Source: Takakia lepidozioides | Lineage: Eukaryota > Streptophyta > Takakiopsida > Takakiales > Takakiaceae | Direction: 5' to 3' | DNA length: 64,000 nucleotides | Assembly: GCA_030704615.1 (NCBI GenBank) | Contig: CM060731.1 | Coordinates: 52,266,001 to 52,330,000, forward strand | Shown: one piece after another, positions 34,047-44,640 of the stretch | How the letters are laid out: every line of letters begins with the position of its first letter | How positions within the stretch are numbered: position 1 is the first letter of the stretch | The notes under the pieces: model-generated | The model's input: only the letters and a program-made list of their open reading frames with translations | The model's database searches: none | What the model was told of the DNA's origin: nothing | Position numbers and translations under genes: made by a program

Positions 34047-34475
34047 TCAAATCAGTGAACTTGAAAACCCAAGGGAATACGCGTATGCGACGGAGATACC
34101 AGGTAAGTGAGGAGCCAGCTCCACAACATGGGGTTGGTCGAAGCTGATGGCTTGAATGCTCGGATACTTTTTCACCAACATTTCCATGCACGCTCCCACA
34201 CCTCCTCCAACGTCTACAATGCTTCCAAGTCCCTTGAACCCACTGTATGTGTTGAGAATATCCTGCATCGATGTGAGAGAAAGCGCCGTCATTGACCCAT
34301 GAAACACTTTTCCATAATGTTGGTCAGCCGCATCCTCCATCCACTCGTAGAAGGATGTGCCATGAACTTTGGGGAAAGCACTTTCTCCCACACATACCCT
34401 AGCGTTTCTAGGGTTGATTGCTTCAGATACGAAGGTTGCTCCAACTGCGGGCCTCCCATGCATGTTTGCCCTCAC
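34047..34475 (-). pseudogene. Fragment of a COMT-type plant O-methyltransferase
   Basis: A 142-codon frame. Residues about 35-130 match the plant caffeic-acid/flavonoid O-methyltransferase layout: HGTSFYEWMEDAADQHYGKVF (the F..A M..H region), the SMQDIL helix, then the S-adenosylmethionine-binding block IVDVGGGVGACMEMLVKKYP and the following strand/turn FDQPHVVELAPHLPG. The family enzymes methylate phenolic hydroxyls in lignin and flavonoid pathways and are about 360 residues long. Here the N-terminal dimerisation part and the catalytic histidine half are missing, so this is a partial gene or one exon left behind. The open frame suggests fairly recent loss. Confidence 0.75.
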
Positions 34476-34604
34476 TCCCGCTCGCTCGCTCTAAGTCCTA
34501 GCCCTCTCTCTCTCTCCCTCCCGCTTGCTCTAAGACTGTTCACGCTACCGTGATGGGCAACTTTTTAAGTTTTTTAACCTTTTTGTAAACCCTAAAAGCC
34601 CCTT

Positions 34605-34820
34605 TTTGATTTTTTTTCTTTTTTTTTTTCTTAAAGGAAACCACAGGGCCTTGAGGAGGGGGAAAAATTCACCCGCCTTCATTTATGGGCCATAAGACCT
34701 ACATGACGATCAACTCCCAGACATACCGTCACGAACAATCCTACACATGGGATAAGGGCAGCGGGGTTGAACCCCAAACCACCAGGGCGACACACTGTGC
34801 CACTTACCAGCCGATGTGTT
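34605..34820 (-). mobile_element. tRNA-derived SINE with poly(A) tail
   Basis: On the minus strand a tRNA-like head reads GGCTGGTAAGTGGCACAGTG (box A region) and, about 30 bp on, GGTTCAACCCC (box B consensus). An unrelated body of about 130 bp follows, and then an A-rich tail (34,606-34,637, AAGAAAAAAAAAAAG). This layout is that of a plant SINE. Target-site duplications were not resolved. Confidence 0.6.
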
Positions 34821-35119
34821 TTTTTTTAATCTTTTTGCACTTTGTTTTTTTTTAATTCATTCTAGTGGTGAGAGTCTCCGTTTTTTCAAAATATAAATAC
34901 TCGTATATTATATATATAACCAGAAAAGCATGTGTCGACACGTGGAGTCATCTAATGATTCATCCATGTGATGATCTGGTAGAATGCATTAAAGTGAGAG
35001 TCATGAAGTCATATGTTTGTCTAACAATATGTACACGTGTCATTCCAGTGTAGCCATGACCGTGACTGGTAGTCATATCTGCCATGCCAATATTTGTGGT
35101 CAAACATGTTTGACCTGTG

Positions 35120-35830
35120 TTGCATAGAGTCCGGAGCCATGCAGTCGCATATACGCCTTCCTCTGAGAATAATTCTTTTTGAAAAGACATATGTTGTGAC
35201 GCACCAGAGTCAACGTACCAGCTCCCTGATTTTGAAGCTTCTGGACCTGAAACAAAAGCATTCTCAACTGTATGTGCTTGCCCATTCTCTGCGGACCTCT
35301 TTGGATGCGGGCATTCTCGTACCCAATGGCCAGGCTCATGGCAATTGTTACTATACCTCTCTGCTTGAACTTTTTCTGCGATTGTTGTTTTTTCTGTCCA
35401 TATGACTATTGTTTGGGTTTCCGTTTCAGCTTCTGTACATAAAAAGCTTTTTCATCTGAAGATGTCCTTTCTGCCTTCATCTTCATCTCCAACTCCTCAT
35501 GCATCAACCTCCCACTTACAAGTTCCAACATCAGAGCATTTGTCCTAGTCTCTAGAGCAGTAATGAGGTTGTGATAGTTCTCTGGCAAGCTTAACAACAA
35601 AATCATTACTAACATGCCATCACTCACTGACTCTCCTACTGCATCTAGCTGTAGTGACAATTCTCTAAGCTCATTGATGTGACTTGTCATGGTGTCTCCT
35701 GACTGCATCTGTATGTTCATAAGCTGTCTTAGAAGGTATAGTTTGTTTGCTAATATCTTCTGCTCATATTGAGCCTCCAACTTGATTCTAGCTTCACTCA
35801 CAAAATGATCAATATCCTCTTTATCCTGGG
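35120..35830 (-). pseudogene. Ty1/copia gag-protease fragment
   Basis: The frame at 35,406-35,801 is a copia gag (UBN2-type): LLRQLMNIQMQSGDTMTSHI, then LLSLPENYHNLITALETR. After a stop it continues, in shifted frames, with a zinc-knuckle-like Cys/His segment (near 35,330) and the copia protease active site WYVDSGASQHM (near 35,200), before decaying by about 35,120. Integrase and reverse transcriptase are absent. It is unrelated in strand and position to the copia relic at 58.7-61.8 kb. Confidence 0.85.
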
Positions 35831-35960
35831 AACTGAAATTTGAGAAATATGGGTGATTGTCTCAAATTATCCGGCCTGAATGTTCTATGCTCATGCCTGC
35901 ATGCAAATACCACTAAAGATAAATATTCAGCAGCTCCCAATTGCCTAAGTCTTATGTATA

Positions 35961-36069
35961 GGGTAAGGCCCGAGGACGGGGGCCTTCTTGAAATAAGGGG
36001 CCCGCCACGAGGTGGTAGCCGAGTGCGGCCCCGAGTTTCAGTAAAGCCCCCCGTCCGAGGGCCTTACCC
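35961..36069. repeat. Inverted repeat with about 25-bp arms
   Basis: GGTAAGGCCCGAGGACGGGG near 35,962 is matched in reverse complement by CCCCCCGTCCGAGGGCCTTACC ending at 36,069. The arms are nearly perfect and enclose about 55 bp. CCTTACGCG-type motifs follow at 36,150-36,250. It could be a foldback or the end of a DNA transposon. GC content is higher than in the flanks. Confidence 0.75.
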
Positions 36070-37378
36070 GGCGTAAAGACACAACCAAGGATTTCTTTTA
36101 TCATCGACGGCTGGGATCATCTAAAGTGGACGGCTCACAAGAGCAGGAACCTTACGCGATGTAAGGTACCTTCCTCTAGAGGAGAGGAGGAACCTTACGC
36201 GGCGTACGGTGCCATGCTCACCTGGCATGAAAATTCCTTCGTGTAAGGTGCCATCCTCTCTAACTAAAAAATCCTGGCTGGGTCTTTACGAAGGACTGCT
36301 AGTGTAGGTTTCCAAACATTTATCTCTCTCACTAAAAAAATAAGCATAAAACTTCCCTGAACTTGTTTCCAGTTTGTGCACAAAAACAAGGTGTCGCAGT
36401 CAAACTATCTACATGATTGAATGAAAAGATTGAAGCGCAACAGAAGTCTCAGGAGATGCCAATGTAAGGGTGTCGATTGTGGACTTCTTTGCCGAAACTG
36501 GATGTAGTTGATTGTGGGAATTGTCAAGGAAAACACAGGCCTGAATCGCCAGCAAGTTTGGGGACACCCAACAACACCCAAAGTGTTACATGTCTATACT
36601 AACCTTTCTTCGTTTTTCCTGAAGGCTGGGCGGGTGTCATAGGCATGCCATGCTAAGTGGACGCCTTTATCAGCTACGCAATCTGTGCTCTCATTAGTGA
36701 TGTACGGGGTAAAAGATTGGGCCTCGGGTGTGGGCTTCTCCATGGCGACCAGGCGTTGTTAAGCATCTTTCCAACGTTTGTCCAGCAAACTGTAATTTCT
36801 AATGTACCTACAAGGAGAAATTTACTGGGTCTGAGCCCACTGAGGTGCAACGAGGCATGGCCTTGCTTACAATCCGATATATGGAGATGATGCTTCATTC
36901 TCTGTACATTCCTTAGCTCTCTGGTCCAAAGTCGCAATATAAGATTTCATTAATCCATATAAGAGTGGTCTCAAAAATTTCGCTTACAAAGGTCATGCGA
37001 GAAAAGTTGGGGGAAAGTTAATTAATTAATACAAGGAGCTTTTAGGACTTCCCCTCTATTGTGAAGAGGGTATGTTCCAAATTTTCCCTCCTTAGAGGCC
37101 CCTGACAAATGGAAAATAACAAAACCCTTAAAAGAACCCCTTTGGCACGTTTATCAGAGGGAAACTTGGAGGGAAAGTGCAACATTCCAACTAATAATCC
37201 CTTGCTATGAAAAACTGGAGGGAAAGTTGAAGGGGGAAACTGGAAGAGGAAACGATGAGTAGGGGGAAAATGTCCCAATCCCCTTTGCTTATCAAGGATT
37301 TTTTTTTGTTTTTTGGGTTAACAGGGGGATCGCAGCCCTGGTTAACTTTATTATAAGACGTCCAGGGAAGTTCCCCAC
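36070..37378. other. No gene recognised
   Basis: About 1.3 kb with stops in all frames. Short CCTTACGCG-type repeats occur near its start and GGAGGGAAAGT-type repeats near 37,080-37,250. Nothing codes convincingly. Confidence 0.4.
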
Positions 37379-37645
37379 GTGTTTCGCGCCTTCACGCCTG
37401 GGATTCCAGGAAGAGTCTCCGTACCACCTCCACCAATCGAAGTCAATCAGGAAATTGAGTATGAAGTCGACGAAGTCCTAGACTCTCGCATTAAGTATAA
37501 ACGTCTTGAGTATTTCGTACATTGGAAAGGCTACGACATCAGCGAACGAACGTGGAAACCTTCATCCAACCTCGCCAATGCATCTGACAAAGTCCAAGAG
37601 TTTCATCAATTATATCCAGCTAAGCCCCGAGCTACACGTCAATAA
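37379..37645 (+). pseudogene. Integrase C-terminal chromodomain of a chromovirus-type gypsy element
   Basis: An 88-codon frame with the core chromodomain layout: a YEVDEVLDSR strand, RLEYFVHWKGY, then ERTWKPSSNL and a final helix ending VQEFHQLYP. In chromoviruses this domain sits at the integrase C-terminus and directs insertion toward marked chromatin. The integrase that should precede it is not recognisable upstream. The stop is followed about 610 bp later by a polypurine tract and an LTR. Confidence 0.85.
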
Positions 37646-38257
37646 GACGTCACAACGATGATGTCAGCCAAGTTAGCTTCAAGGTGAAGACTCCACATTC
37701 AATGTACCTGATACACGCTAAGTAGGGAGGAGCACCATACATCAGTATATATAGCTACACTTCCAGCACTTCCAGCACTCTTGCATCTTGTATTGGCAGT
37801 ATGGAGTCACAGGAACCAGATACATTGGAGTTGTCGCTTACTCAGCTACCAGATCAGCCGTTCCGACTCGCACGACCTTCAACATCACGCCAACGCTCTC
37901 GAGACGATGGGCCACCAATGCGACGTGTACTTCCTCGTCTGGACCCCGTACGACGGCAAGTGGAGCCTACTCGAAGTCTGATAATTCTGTTGGAGGTTGA
38001 GACTTCGGACCTAGAGGGCAACGAAATCATGTTTGAAGGCAGCTTCGAAAATCAGAATGCTCAAATCACTGCGTGGTCCCAAGTTCAAGGTGTTGGACAC
38101 TATCGATGGTTGTAGGGACCTATAAATCATTTGAGTCAAGAACGAAGAGCCGAATACTTAGCAAGTACCATTCGCCGGATTTTGGATTTTCTCCAACTCT
38201 AAGCAAGTCCAAGATTTTACCGCTCCTCGAGGAACTCGACGCTAGAGGAGGGGGTGA
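37646..38257 (+). other. 3' untranslated part and polypurine tract of the chromovirus upstream of the internal LTR
   Basis: Open-frame stretches here lack recognisable domains. It ends in GAGGAGGGGGTGA at about 38,245-38,257, directly before an LTR start (TGTCACGG). A TATATATAG lies near 37,746, so part of this could itself be LTR-like. Confidence 0.5.
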
Positions 38258-38845
38258 TGTCACGGACATAGCCCAGAGGAACTTATCAGGAGTAAATATC
38301 AGAAGTTACTAAGTTACCATATTATCGAAAGTTACCATGATTTATCATTACTTACAAAGTTACCAGGAGTTTACCAAATTACCAAGAGTAACTTGGGAAA
38401 CTGCTCAGGAAGCTTCTTTTGGATGAAACTTCTCCATCAAGATACCTCATTTGTTTAAGGAAGCTTCTCCATCAAGAAACCTTTGTTTAATCTTGAAAAC
38501 TTCTCCAGCAATAAACCTCCATAGGGGAAGCTTTTTAGTAGTCAGTATATATAGGAGGCAAGACTGGACACTCTTCAGTCTCGCCAACACAAGTTCAAGC
38601 TACTCTTGTTCCCAGTCCCAGTACTCCAATCCAGCTTCCAGTACTCTAGTCCAGTTTCCAGTATCTGGTACCCCAGTCCAGTTTCCAGCATTCCAGTATT
38701 CGAGTCGAGTTCCAGTATCTTGTACTCTTGTCCATTGTTATAAAGATCATCTTGATTCATGTTTATCCACCAAGTATTCGCCCAAGCCGACCTTGACTTC
38801 TTGTCTAGTCTTGTACCTCTAGTCTGATCTCTTGTTTGTGTTCAG
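38258..38845 (+). repeat. LTR of copy 3, lying between a polypurine tract and a gag start
   Basis: It starts TGTCACGGACATAGCC after the polypurine tract and ends about TGTTCA near 38,844. It has a TATATATAGG promoter motif near 38,548 followed by CAGT-rich repeats (38,600-38,710). Gag starts immediately after it (ATG 38,848). Confidence 0.6.
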
Positions 38846-38847
38846 TC

Positions 38848-39480
38848 ATGTTATCGTCCTTGACAGCTGCTGACAAGAATGCAAACTCTCAAGCTGAAGA
38901 ATCTATTGATCAGGGAGGGGTAGAAAAGGATAAGGTCGCTCAGGAGCCAGCTCTTGATGTGGAAAAGCTTTGTGAGGCCATGGGTGTCATATCCAACTGT
39001 CCACCTTGAATGAAAATGCTGATCAATCAAGGTGCACTTGTGGTGTCGGATAGCAAGTCAGTGGGTTCTATTGAAAGAATGCACAAGCAAGCTTAATTTG
39101 GGTGAGGACTTTGAATCTTTTCTGGAGTTTTTTGACATCAGTAGATAAATCAATTCAGTCCCACAGAAATTTATTGTGAAGATCTTTCGCATGTGTCTGA
39201 AAGAGGAAGCTAGAAAGATTTTTGAGTCCAGCATCAAAGGCAAAACTGATCTGACTTGGGCTGAGGCCCGACAATTGGCAGATAGGTTGTTTCGGGAAGT
39301 CAAGCCCATTGCCTATACTGTCCCTGAGCTAACCTTTTCCCCTGGTGACAGTATCTAGAAGTATTACTTGATCTTCGTACAACAGTCTGTAAGACAGTGG
39401 AAGAGCCGGCTGAACGTTCAGCCATACTGAAGCATTGTTTCATCAAGGGTTTACCCCCAGCTGAAAGGGCATGAAGACGA
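38848..39480 (+). pseudogene. Gag remnants of copy 3
   Basis: A frame from ATG 38,848 (MLSSLTAADKNANSQAEES) stops at about 39,009. A second piece at 39,176-39,358 (FRMCLKEEARKIFESSIKG, LTWAEARQLADRLF) has the helical look of retrotransposon capsid. Stops at 39,009 and 39,358 and further changes to 39,480 break the gene. Confidence 0.6.
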
Positions 39481-39481
39481 G

Positions 39482-40040
39482 ATGGTAGGCTTAGTGGAAG
39501 AGCGACTTAGGTTGAAGGCTGCCAAGGCTGGCATGAGCTCCTCCCCTCATAACGGTGAGGGAAATCCCTATAAGGTAAGCCTGGCCCCAGTCTCTCTTGC
39601 TGCTGGTACCTCTATGGCAAATTTTGCTAAGCTCAAGTTGCAAGCTGAAGCCATGAGGGAGCAAGTAGGGTCAACTTACAACTGGTCTCGATTCACTCAG
39701 GCATCCATGGACTGCTTACACCAATGGCACTTCCCTTCTCCAGGCAAGAAATGCACTGCTCCCTTACATATTCCCCAAAATACGGTTTTGTTGAGGACCC
39801 CCACTAATTTTGTGATCCTTGTTTTTTCCCAATGCATTGTCCCCATGGGTCTAGCATTTCTATGTCCCCAAGGCCATTTCTTAGAAATTGAGGGTTGGCA
39901 AAAATTAACATTGCAGAAACATTGCCTCATTGTTGCTGGGGTCCTTGATCGTGGCTTCAAAGGTGAAACCCGGCTCCTCATTGCCAACCCTGAACGCATT
40001 GCTGTGTCCATATGAAAAGGGCAAGTGCTGGCACGTCTGA
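39482..40040 (+). pseudogene. dUTPase-like domain of copy 3
   Basis: The frame reads APLHIPQNTVLL, then CIVPMGLAFLCPQGHFLEI, then GVLDRGFKGETRLLIANP, then a stop and KGQVLARL. These correspond in order to trimeric dUTPase motifs: the P-T-G-L-A loop, the G-V-I-D-x-x-Y-R-G-E active-site motif (here Tyr is Phe and Arg is Lys), and the K-G-D-x-I-A-Q-L segment. The P-R-S-S-L motif is not recognisable (EGWQKL). dUTPase removes dUTP and so limits uracil in newly made element DNA; such domains are known in some retroelements. The TGA at about 40,014-40,016 and the lost motif argue against activity. Confidence 0.6.
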
Positions 40041-40117
40041 GTGTTGTATCCCTCTCCGAGCTCACATCGGTCTAGGCTGCTCTCATTCTGCATGATATCG
40101 GACTCATAGATTCACCC

Positions 40118-41614
40118 GTGGATCAGCTCCAAAGTTTTGCTGCTCACAAAGATTCAGTGATCCATTCCCACCTTACGGCTGACCAGGAGGCTCATTTTCA
40201 AAAGGTGCTCCAAGACATCAAAGTGGGTGAGCATCTGACCCCAGCTCAGGCACTTCAGTTTCGTGCCTTCATTCGCAATAACTTAGATATTTTTAGCCGA
40301 GGCCCTCATGATCTTGGCAGGACTGATATTCTACATCATGATATTGTTACTGATGGATAACCTGTTAAACAACATGCATATCGAAAAAGTGTTTAAGAAC
40401 GCAAGGTTATCCAAGAGGAAATCCATCGTATGTTGGACGCAGGGGTGATCACTCCCTCTATTTCTCCATGGGCCAGTCCTATCGTGTTGGTTGGTAAGAA
40501 AGATGGAACCACCAGATTCTACGTTGACTTTCGCAGGCTAAATGCCATTACTAAATGTAACGTCTACCCTCTTCCTCGCATTAACGAGACACTTGATCAG
40601 CTCAATGGTGCTACTATATTCTCTTCTCTTGATTTCGTAGTAGGATTTTGGCAAGTACCTCTCACTCCAGCTGCTACTGAAAATACTGCTTTTACGTGTA
40701 GGATGGACATGTATCAGTTTGAAACCATGCCTTTTGGGCTTTGCAATGCCACAGCCACGTTTCAACGATTAATGGATGTGGTCTTTGGAAACCAACGCTG
40801 GGAGTGTGCTCTTGTCTATATAGATGATATCAATGTTTACTCTACTACCTTTGAGGCTCATCTGTTCGACTTGCAAAGGATAGTGTGTAGACTCCGTGCA
40901 GCTGGACTTAAGGTCAAAGCAAAGAAATGCGACTTTTGCATGGAGCAGCTGCATTTTCTTGGCCATCTCCTTTCTGCTACGGGCATCAGCCCAGATCCCA
41001 GCAAAATTCGGGCTGTGTGGGAGTACCCTACCCCCAAGGGCAAACATTGTGTCATTAAAGCTTTTATTGGATTAGGCTCTTACTACCGCCGCTTCATCTT
41101 TCAATTTGCAAAGATTGCTACACCTCTTACTAGACTCTTGTCCAAGGATGTTTGCTTTGTGTGGGGCCTGGCTGAACGCTCCGCCTTTGACAAACTCAAA
41201 ATTGCCTTGACATCTGCCCCTGTTCTTGCTTACCCTGATTTTACCTTGCCCTTTTTGTTGCAGATTGATGCCCGTGACTTGGCTATCTCTGTAGTGCTTA
41301 GCCAGGTTCAGGATGGGAAGGAGCATGCCGTGGCCTATGCCTCTAGGCGCTTGGACAAACATGAACGCAACTATTCCATCACAGATAAGGAAGGACTGGC
41401 AGTAATTTTTGGTGTCAAATATTTTCGCCAATATCTTCAAGGTTGCCCATTTGTTGTAGAAACTGATCATCTTCCCTTAAAAGCCTTGCTCACTCCTAGA
41501 GAATTGACAGGGCGGTTGGCCGGGTGGGCTCTTATCCTTCATGCATATGACTTCAAGATTACCTATAAACGAGGCTCCCTCATCTCCTCGTGTTGTTGCA
41601 GACTCACATTTTGA
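40118..41614 (+). pseudogene. Reverse transcriptase and RNase H of copy 3
   Basis: The lead-in at 40,118-40,360 ends at a stop. The main frame from 40,430 carries the reverse-transcriptase blocks: FYVDFRRLNAITK, FSSLDFVVGFWQVPL, MPFGLCNATATFQRLMD and the catalytic YIDDINVYS, then LGHLLSATGI and GLGSYYRRFI. RNase H follows (LQIDARDLAISVVLSQ, AYASRRLDKHERNY, TDHLPLKALL) and ends near KITYKRGSL, where the frame fails. The catalytic aspartates are present in reverse transcriptase, but the gene is broken before and after. Confidence 0.85.
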
Positions 41615-41949
41615 TCCTATTGTTTTATGTCATTTGCTTGATCATCCCTCTGTACCTATAGACCTGTTTGACAGCTGGGATCTTCTACAGTTTGATGTTC
41701 ATTAGATTTCCTGCTGGTACTGGCATGCATTTCCGTGTGGCAGACGCACTATTGGGTTTCGTTATGTCTCTTACATAAGCCGGGTTCGTTCTTATCCTGC
41801 ATCTTACATGATTTTGTTCCTGACCAAGGGACTGAGCTGTTTTTAAGGCCTGCTCACACCTTCATAGGCAGCCTCTGAAAGTATGACATGATAAATGAAA
41901 GGAAGAATACGGGGGCGGCCACTTTCTCTTTCATCTGCTCTAACCGCTG

Positions 41950-43311
41950 TTGTATGGCCATGAAGGTTGTAGCATGGGTGACCCACTTTACGAAGCTCTT
42001 CTCCATATGTGCAAAGCCAACATCCACGTAAGTGGCATATCCAAGCTACTTATGAGGCAAGTTAACTATCACTTATCTACCCACCGGGAGAGTGAAATAC
42101 GTTTGTTCAAAGTTAATGCTTTGGAAGGCCAATCTGCTGTGGAAGTCCCTCCTAGGTCCGCTATTCCTGCCTTGCTTGAGCTTTACCATGCTTCTACTTA
42201 TGCTGGTCATTTGGGGTTTACCAATACAGTCAAACGTTTACAATAACAGTATCATTGGAAAGGGTTGGTGAAGGATGTTTCAGCCTTCATTGCTAGATAT
42301 GTTCTCTGTCATGCTAAGACCATACTGTCTAGAACCGAAGCTCCATTACCTTTACAGCCTATCCCTATCATGGAACCTTTTGCAAGGGTGGGCTTTGATT
42401 TAGTTGGACCACTCAAACCTACGTCCAAAGGCCATGCATACCTTGCTGTAGCCACGGATTACATGACGAAATGGGTTGAGCTCTAACCATTGGTTGCTAA
42501 GGACAGTGATGAAGTGGTTCAATTATTCTTTGACAAGGTGATCCTCCACCACGGATGTCCCATTGTGATCCTCACGGATCAAGGTACAGAGTTTTGTAAC
42601 CAGCTCATGGATATTGTCTTGTTTAACTTGAATACTAGTCATGCGGTGATTGCCCCTTATAACCCCCAATGCAATGGCTTGACGGAGCGTTTTAATAAGA
42701 CCATGTGTCATATGTTAGAGAAGAATGGGACTTTGATTGAGGAGTGGGACATGGTTGTTCCAATTCTGTTGTTTGTTTATCGCACTTCTATTCATGCTAG
42801 TACTAAGCTTTCCCCTTTTGAGTTGTTGTATGGCAGGAAGTGTCGTACCCATTTGCATATTTCGTGGTTGCAGGTGGACACAGAACCTAAAAACAGGGAG
42901 CAATTTTTGCTTACTATGGATGCTAAGCGCAGGCAGCTTCGTGAAACTGCCAAATCCAATATACAGTTTGCACAGGCAGCCCAGGCTAAGTATTATAACC
43001 GTAAGATCGTATACTCTGAGTCCTTTAGAATAAAACAGTCTGTTTGTGTCCGGTTACAACCAGGGAAGCAGGTCTCTAAAGCTAAGCGGCGCATCGATGG
43101 CCATTACCTTATCACGGAAATCCTTCCAAGGAGGCAGTATGTGCTTCTTCCCCAGCACTCTTCTACTCCTAATCTGGCTAGTTCCATTCATCTATCTATA
43201 TTAGTTTCTTGCACTCTAACGTTTGACTTGACATGTTTGAATATGGAGAATCGGCAGGTGATTTATACTCCTACTAGGGCTGCTCACTCCCGCCTGCAAT
43301 CTGTTTCAACT
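41950..43311 (+). pseudogene. Integrase of copy 3
   Basis: Pieces in one frame separated by stops: an N-terminal zinc-binding region (LYHASTYAGHLGFTNTVKRL, YVLCHAK), the DDE core (FDLVGPLKPTSKGHAYLAVATD; VILTDQGTEFCN; NPQCNGLTERFNK) and the C-terminal strand region (SVCVRLQPGKQV; DGHYLITEILPRRQYVL). Stops at about 42,244 and 42,484 interrupt it. The frame ends at the T3 junction, so any chromodomain is missing. The stretch 41,615-41,949 upstream is the decayed RNase H-integrase link. Confidence 0.85.
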
Positions 43312-43445
43312 GGGGGTTGCTACACCGTGAGCCTGTGAGCCCAGGAGCCCGTGAGCCCAGCATAGGCTCACGCCACGTCATCTATGAATTCCGAACTTAC
43401 ATGGCGTATTGCCGCGGGAGGCGCCTATTGCCGCAGATTGACTTA
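43312..43445 (-). repeat. Terminal module T3 (left end of an element extending right)
   Basis: It starts GGGGGTTGCTACACCGTGAG at 43,312, has repeated GTGAGCC/GGCTCAC units, then GCCACGTCATC and two CCGCGG/CCTATTGCCGC-type motifs (about 43,411-43,438). Read in reverse complement it has the same order of parts as T1, ending TAGCAACCCCC against T1's TAGCACCCCCC. Confidence 0.75.
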
Positions 43446-43819
43446 CCCTTTTCAGTCATTGCAGATAACGTCTTTTACATCCATCCCATCCCCGACCCTC
43501 GTGTCATAAACAACGATTTGATTAGTGTTCAATTGCCGAAGTGAGAGAGAATGAGGGTGCTGGTTACATGAAGCTTTCTTACCAGTCCAAACGTAGTAGC
43601 AGCTTACAATGCAGATCCCCAAACCCAAAAGTTAGCGGAGTAGAGTTGAGGCTTGGACACGTGAAAATCGCCCACATGGAATAATGTAATTTAGATGTGG
43701 TATACATACTAAGTCCTTGCATATTTGGAAATGGATGAATGTCCTTGTATTTGAATGAAACATTTTGCGGGATGATCGGGATGAAATCAATGTATGCGGT
43801 TTGATTTGACACAAGCGAA
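43446..43819. other. Spacer, no gene recognised
   Basis: Between module T3 and the small hairpin array. Stops in all frames; nothing recognised. Confidence 0.3.
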
Positions 43820-44370
43820 TGCACTTTTGGCCGCAGATGCCTGAAAAGTAGTTTGTGGCACCCACACATGTTCTGTTTTTTTTGTTCCCATGAAAATGCC
43901 CTCAAAGTAGTGTGCGGCACCGCATACTCTTTTCGGGGCATCTGCGGTGCACGTTTTCTCTGCAGCTGCCCACCCCACACACGTTTTTTTTTTTTTTTTT
44001 TTTTTTTTTTCCTCCGTTCCCACGCAGATGCCCTGAAAACAGTGTGCAGTGCCGCACATTGTTTTCATGGCATCTGCGGAGCACATTTTCTCTGCAGATG
44101 CCCATCCCACACAAGGTTTTTTTTTTTTCGTTTTTTCGTTTTTTCGTTCCCTCGCAGATGCTCGGAAAACAGTGTGCGGCACCGTACACTGTTTCCAGGG
44201 CTTCTGCGGAGCACGTTTTCTGTGCAAATGGCCATCCCACATGAGTTTTTTTTTCCTTTTCCTTTTCCTTTTTTTGTTCCCTCGCAGCTGCCGGGAAAAC
44301 AGTGTGCGGCACCGCACACTCTTTTCGGGGCATCTGCGGAGCACGTTTTCTCTGCATATGCCCATCTCCT
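43820..44370. repeat. Small hairpin array HA3 with poly-T tracts
   Basis: Four to five imperfect units of about 110-120 bp. Each has a palindrome built on AAAACAGTGTGCGGCACC and GCACACTGTTTTC between GCAGATGCCC and GGGCATCTGCGG flanks, then a T-tract (the longest about 43,986-44,010) and GTTCCC. The core CAGTGTGCGG is shared with the 116-bp satellite at 10.5-15.7 kb. Confidence 0.85.
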
Positions 44371-44384
44371 ATGTGTAGGCCCAA

Positions 44385-44640
44385 GTATGACCTCCGGGGT
44401 AGCCTGTGCCGTTGGCCCAAGTGTCCAATGTCACCTAAGTCATCCAAGTCCAATCTTTCCACGGAATCTACGACCTGATTTGAACCGGAGAACTTTTCCT
44501 TGATATCTCTCCAAAGTACTTGAAATTCCAAATCTCCCACATGACGCACTTGAATGATAGGAGATTGTACTTGGGCTTACATGACCTTGGACACTTGGGC
44601 CAGTGGCACCGACTACCCTAGTAGTAAGTTAAGACGCATG
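44385..44640. repeat. Foldback-like element with inverted GGGTAGCC...GGCCCAAGTGTCCA arms
   Basis: GGGTAGCCTGTGCCGTTGGC with CCAAGTGTCCAATGTCA (44,391-44,430) recurs in reverse complement at about 44,580-44,625 (ACACTTGGGCCAGTGGCACC, CTACCCTAG). Between them is a box-B-like TTTGAACCGGAGAAC. Related direct repeats fill 51,885-52,345. Confidence 0.7.

Larger units (their letters stand above)
38258..43311 (+). mobile_element. Ty3/gypsy retrotransposon copy 3 with dUTPase-like domain, 3' end missing
   Basis: Order: LTR, gag, dUTPase-like domain, reverse transcriptase, RNase H, integrase. It ends abruptly at 43,311 where terminal module T3 begins. Many stops and frame changes show it is dead. It differs from copies 1 and 2 in having a YIDD catalytic box and a dUTPase-like domain. 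Confidence 0.85.

Noticed and set aside
37801-38115. 104-codon frame between chromodomain and LTR
   Set aside because: No recognisable domain and it ends well before the polypurine tract. Treated as 3' non-coding element DNA.
44455-44545. Possible tRNA gene from the TTTGAACCGGAGA motif
   Set aside because: Only a box B-like motif is present; no cloverleaf or box A. More likely a SINE relic.
43787-44549. Several open frames with Phe or Lys runs in HA3
   Set aside because: The runs are the poly-T/poly-A tracts of a hairpin array; no conserved protein.
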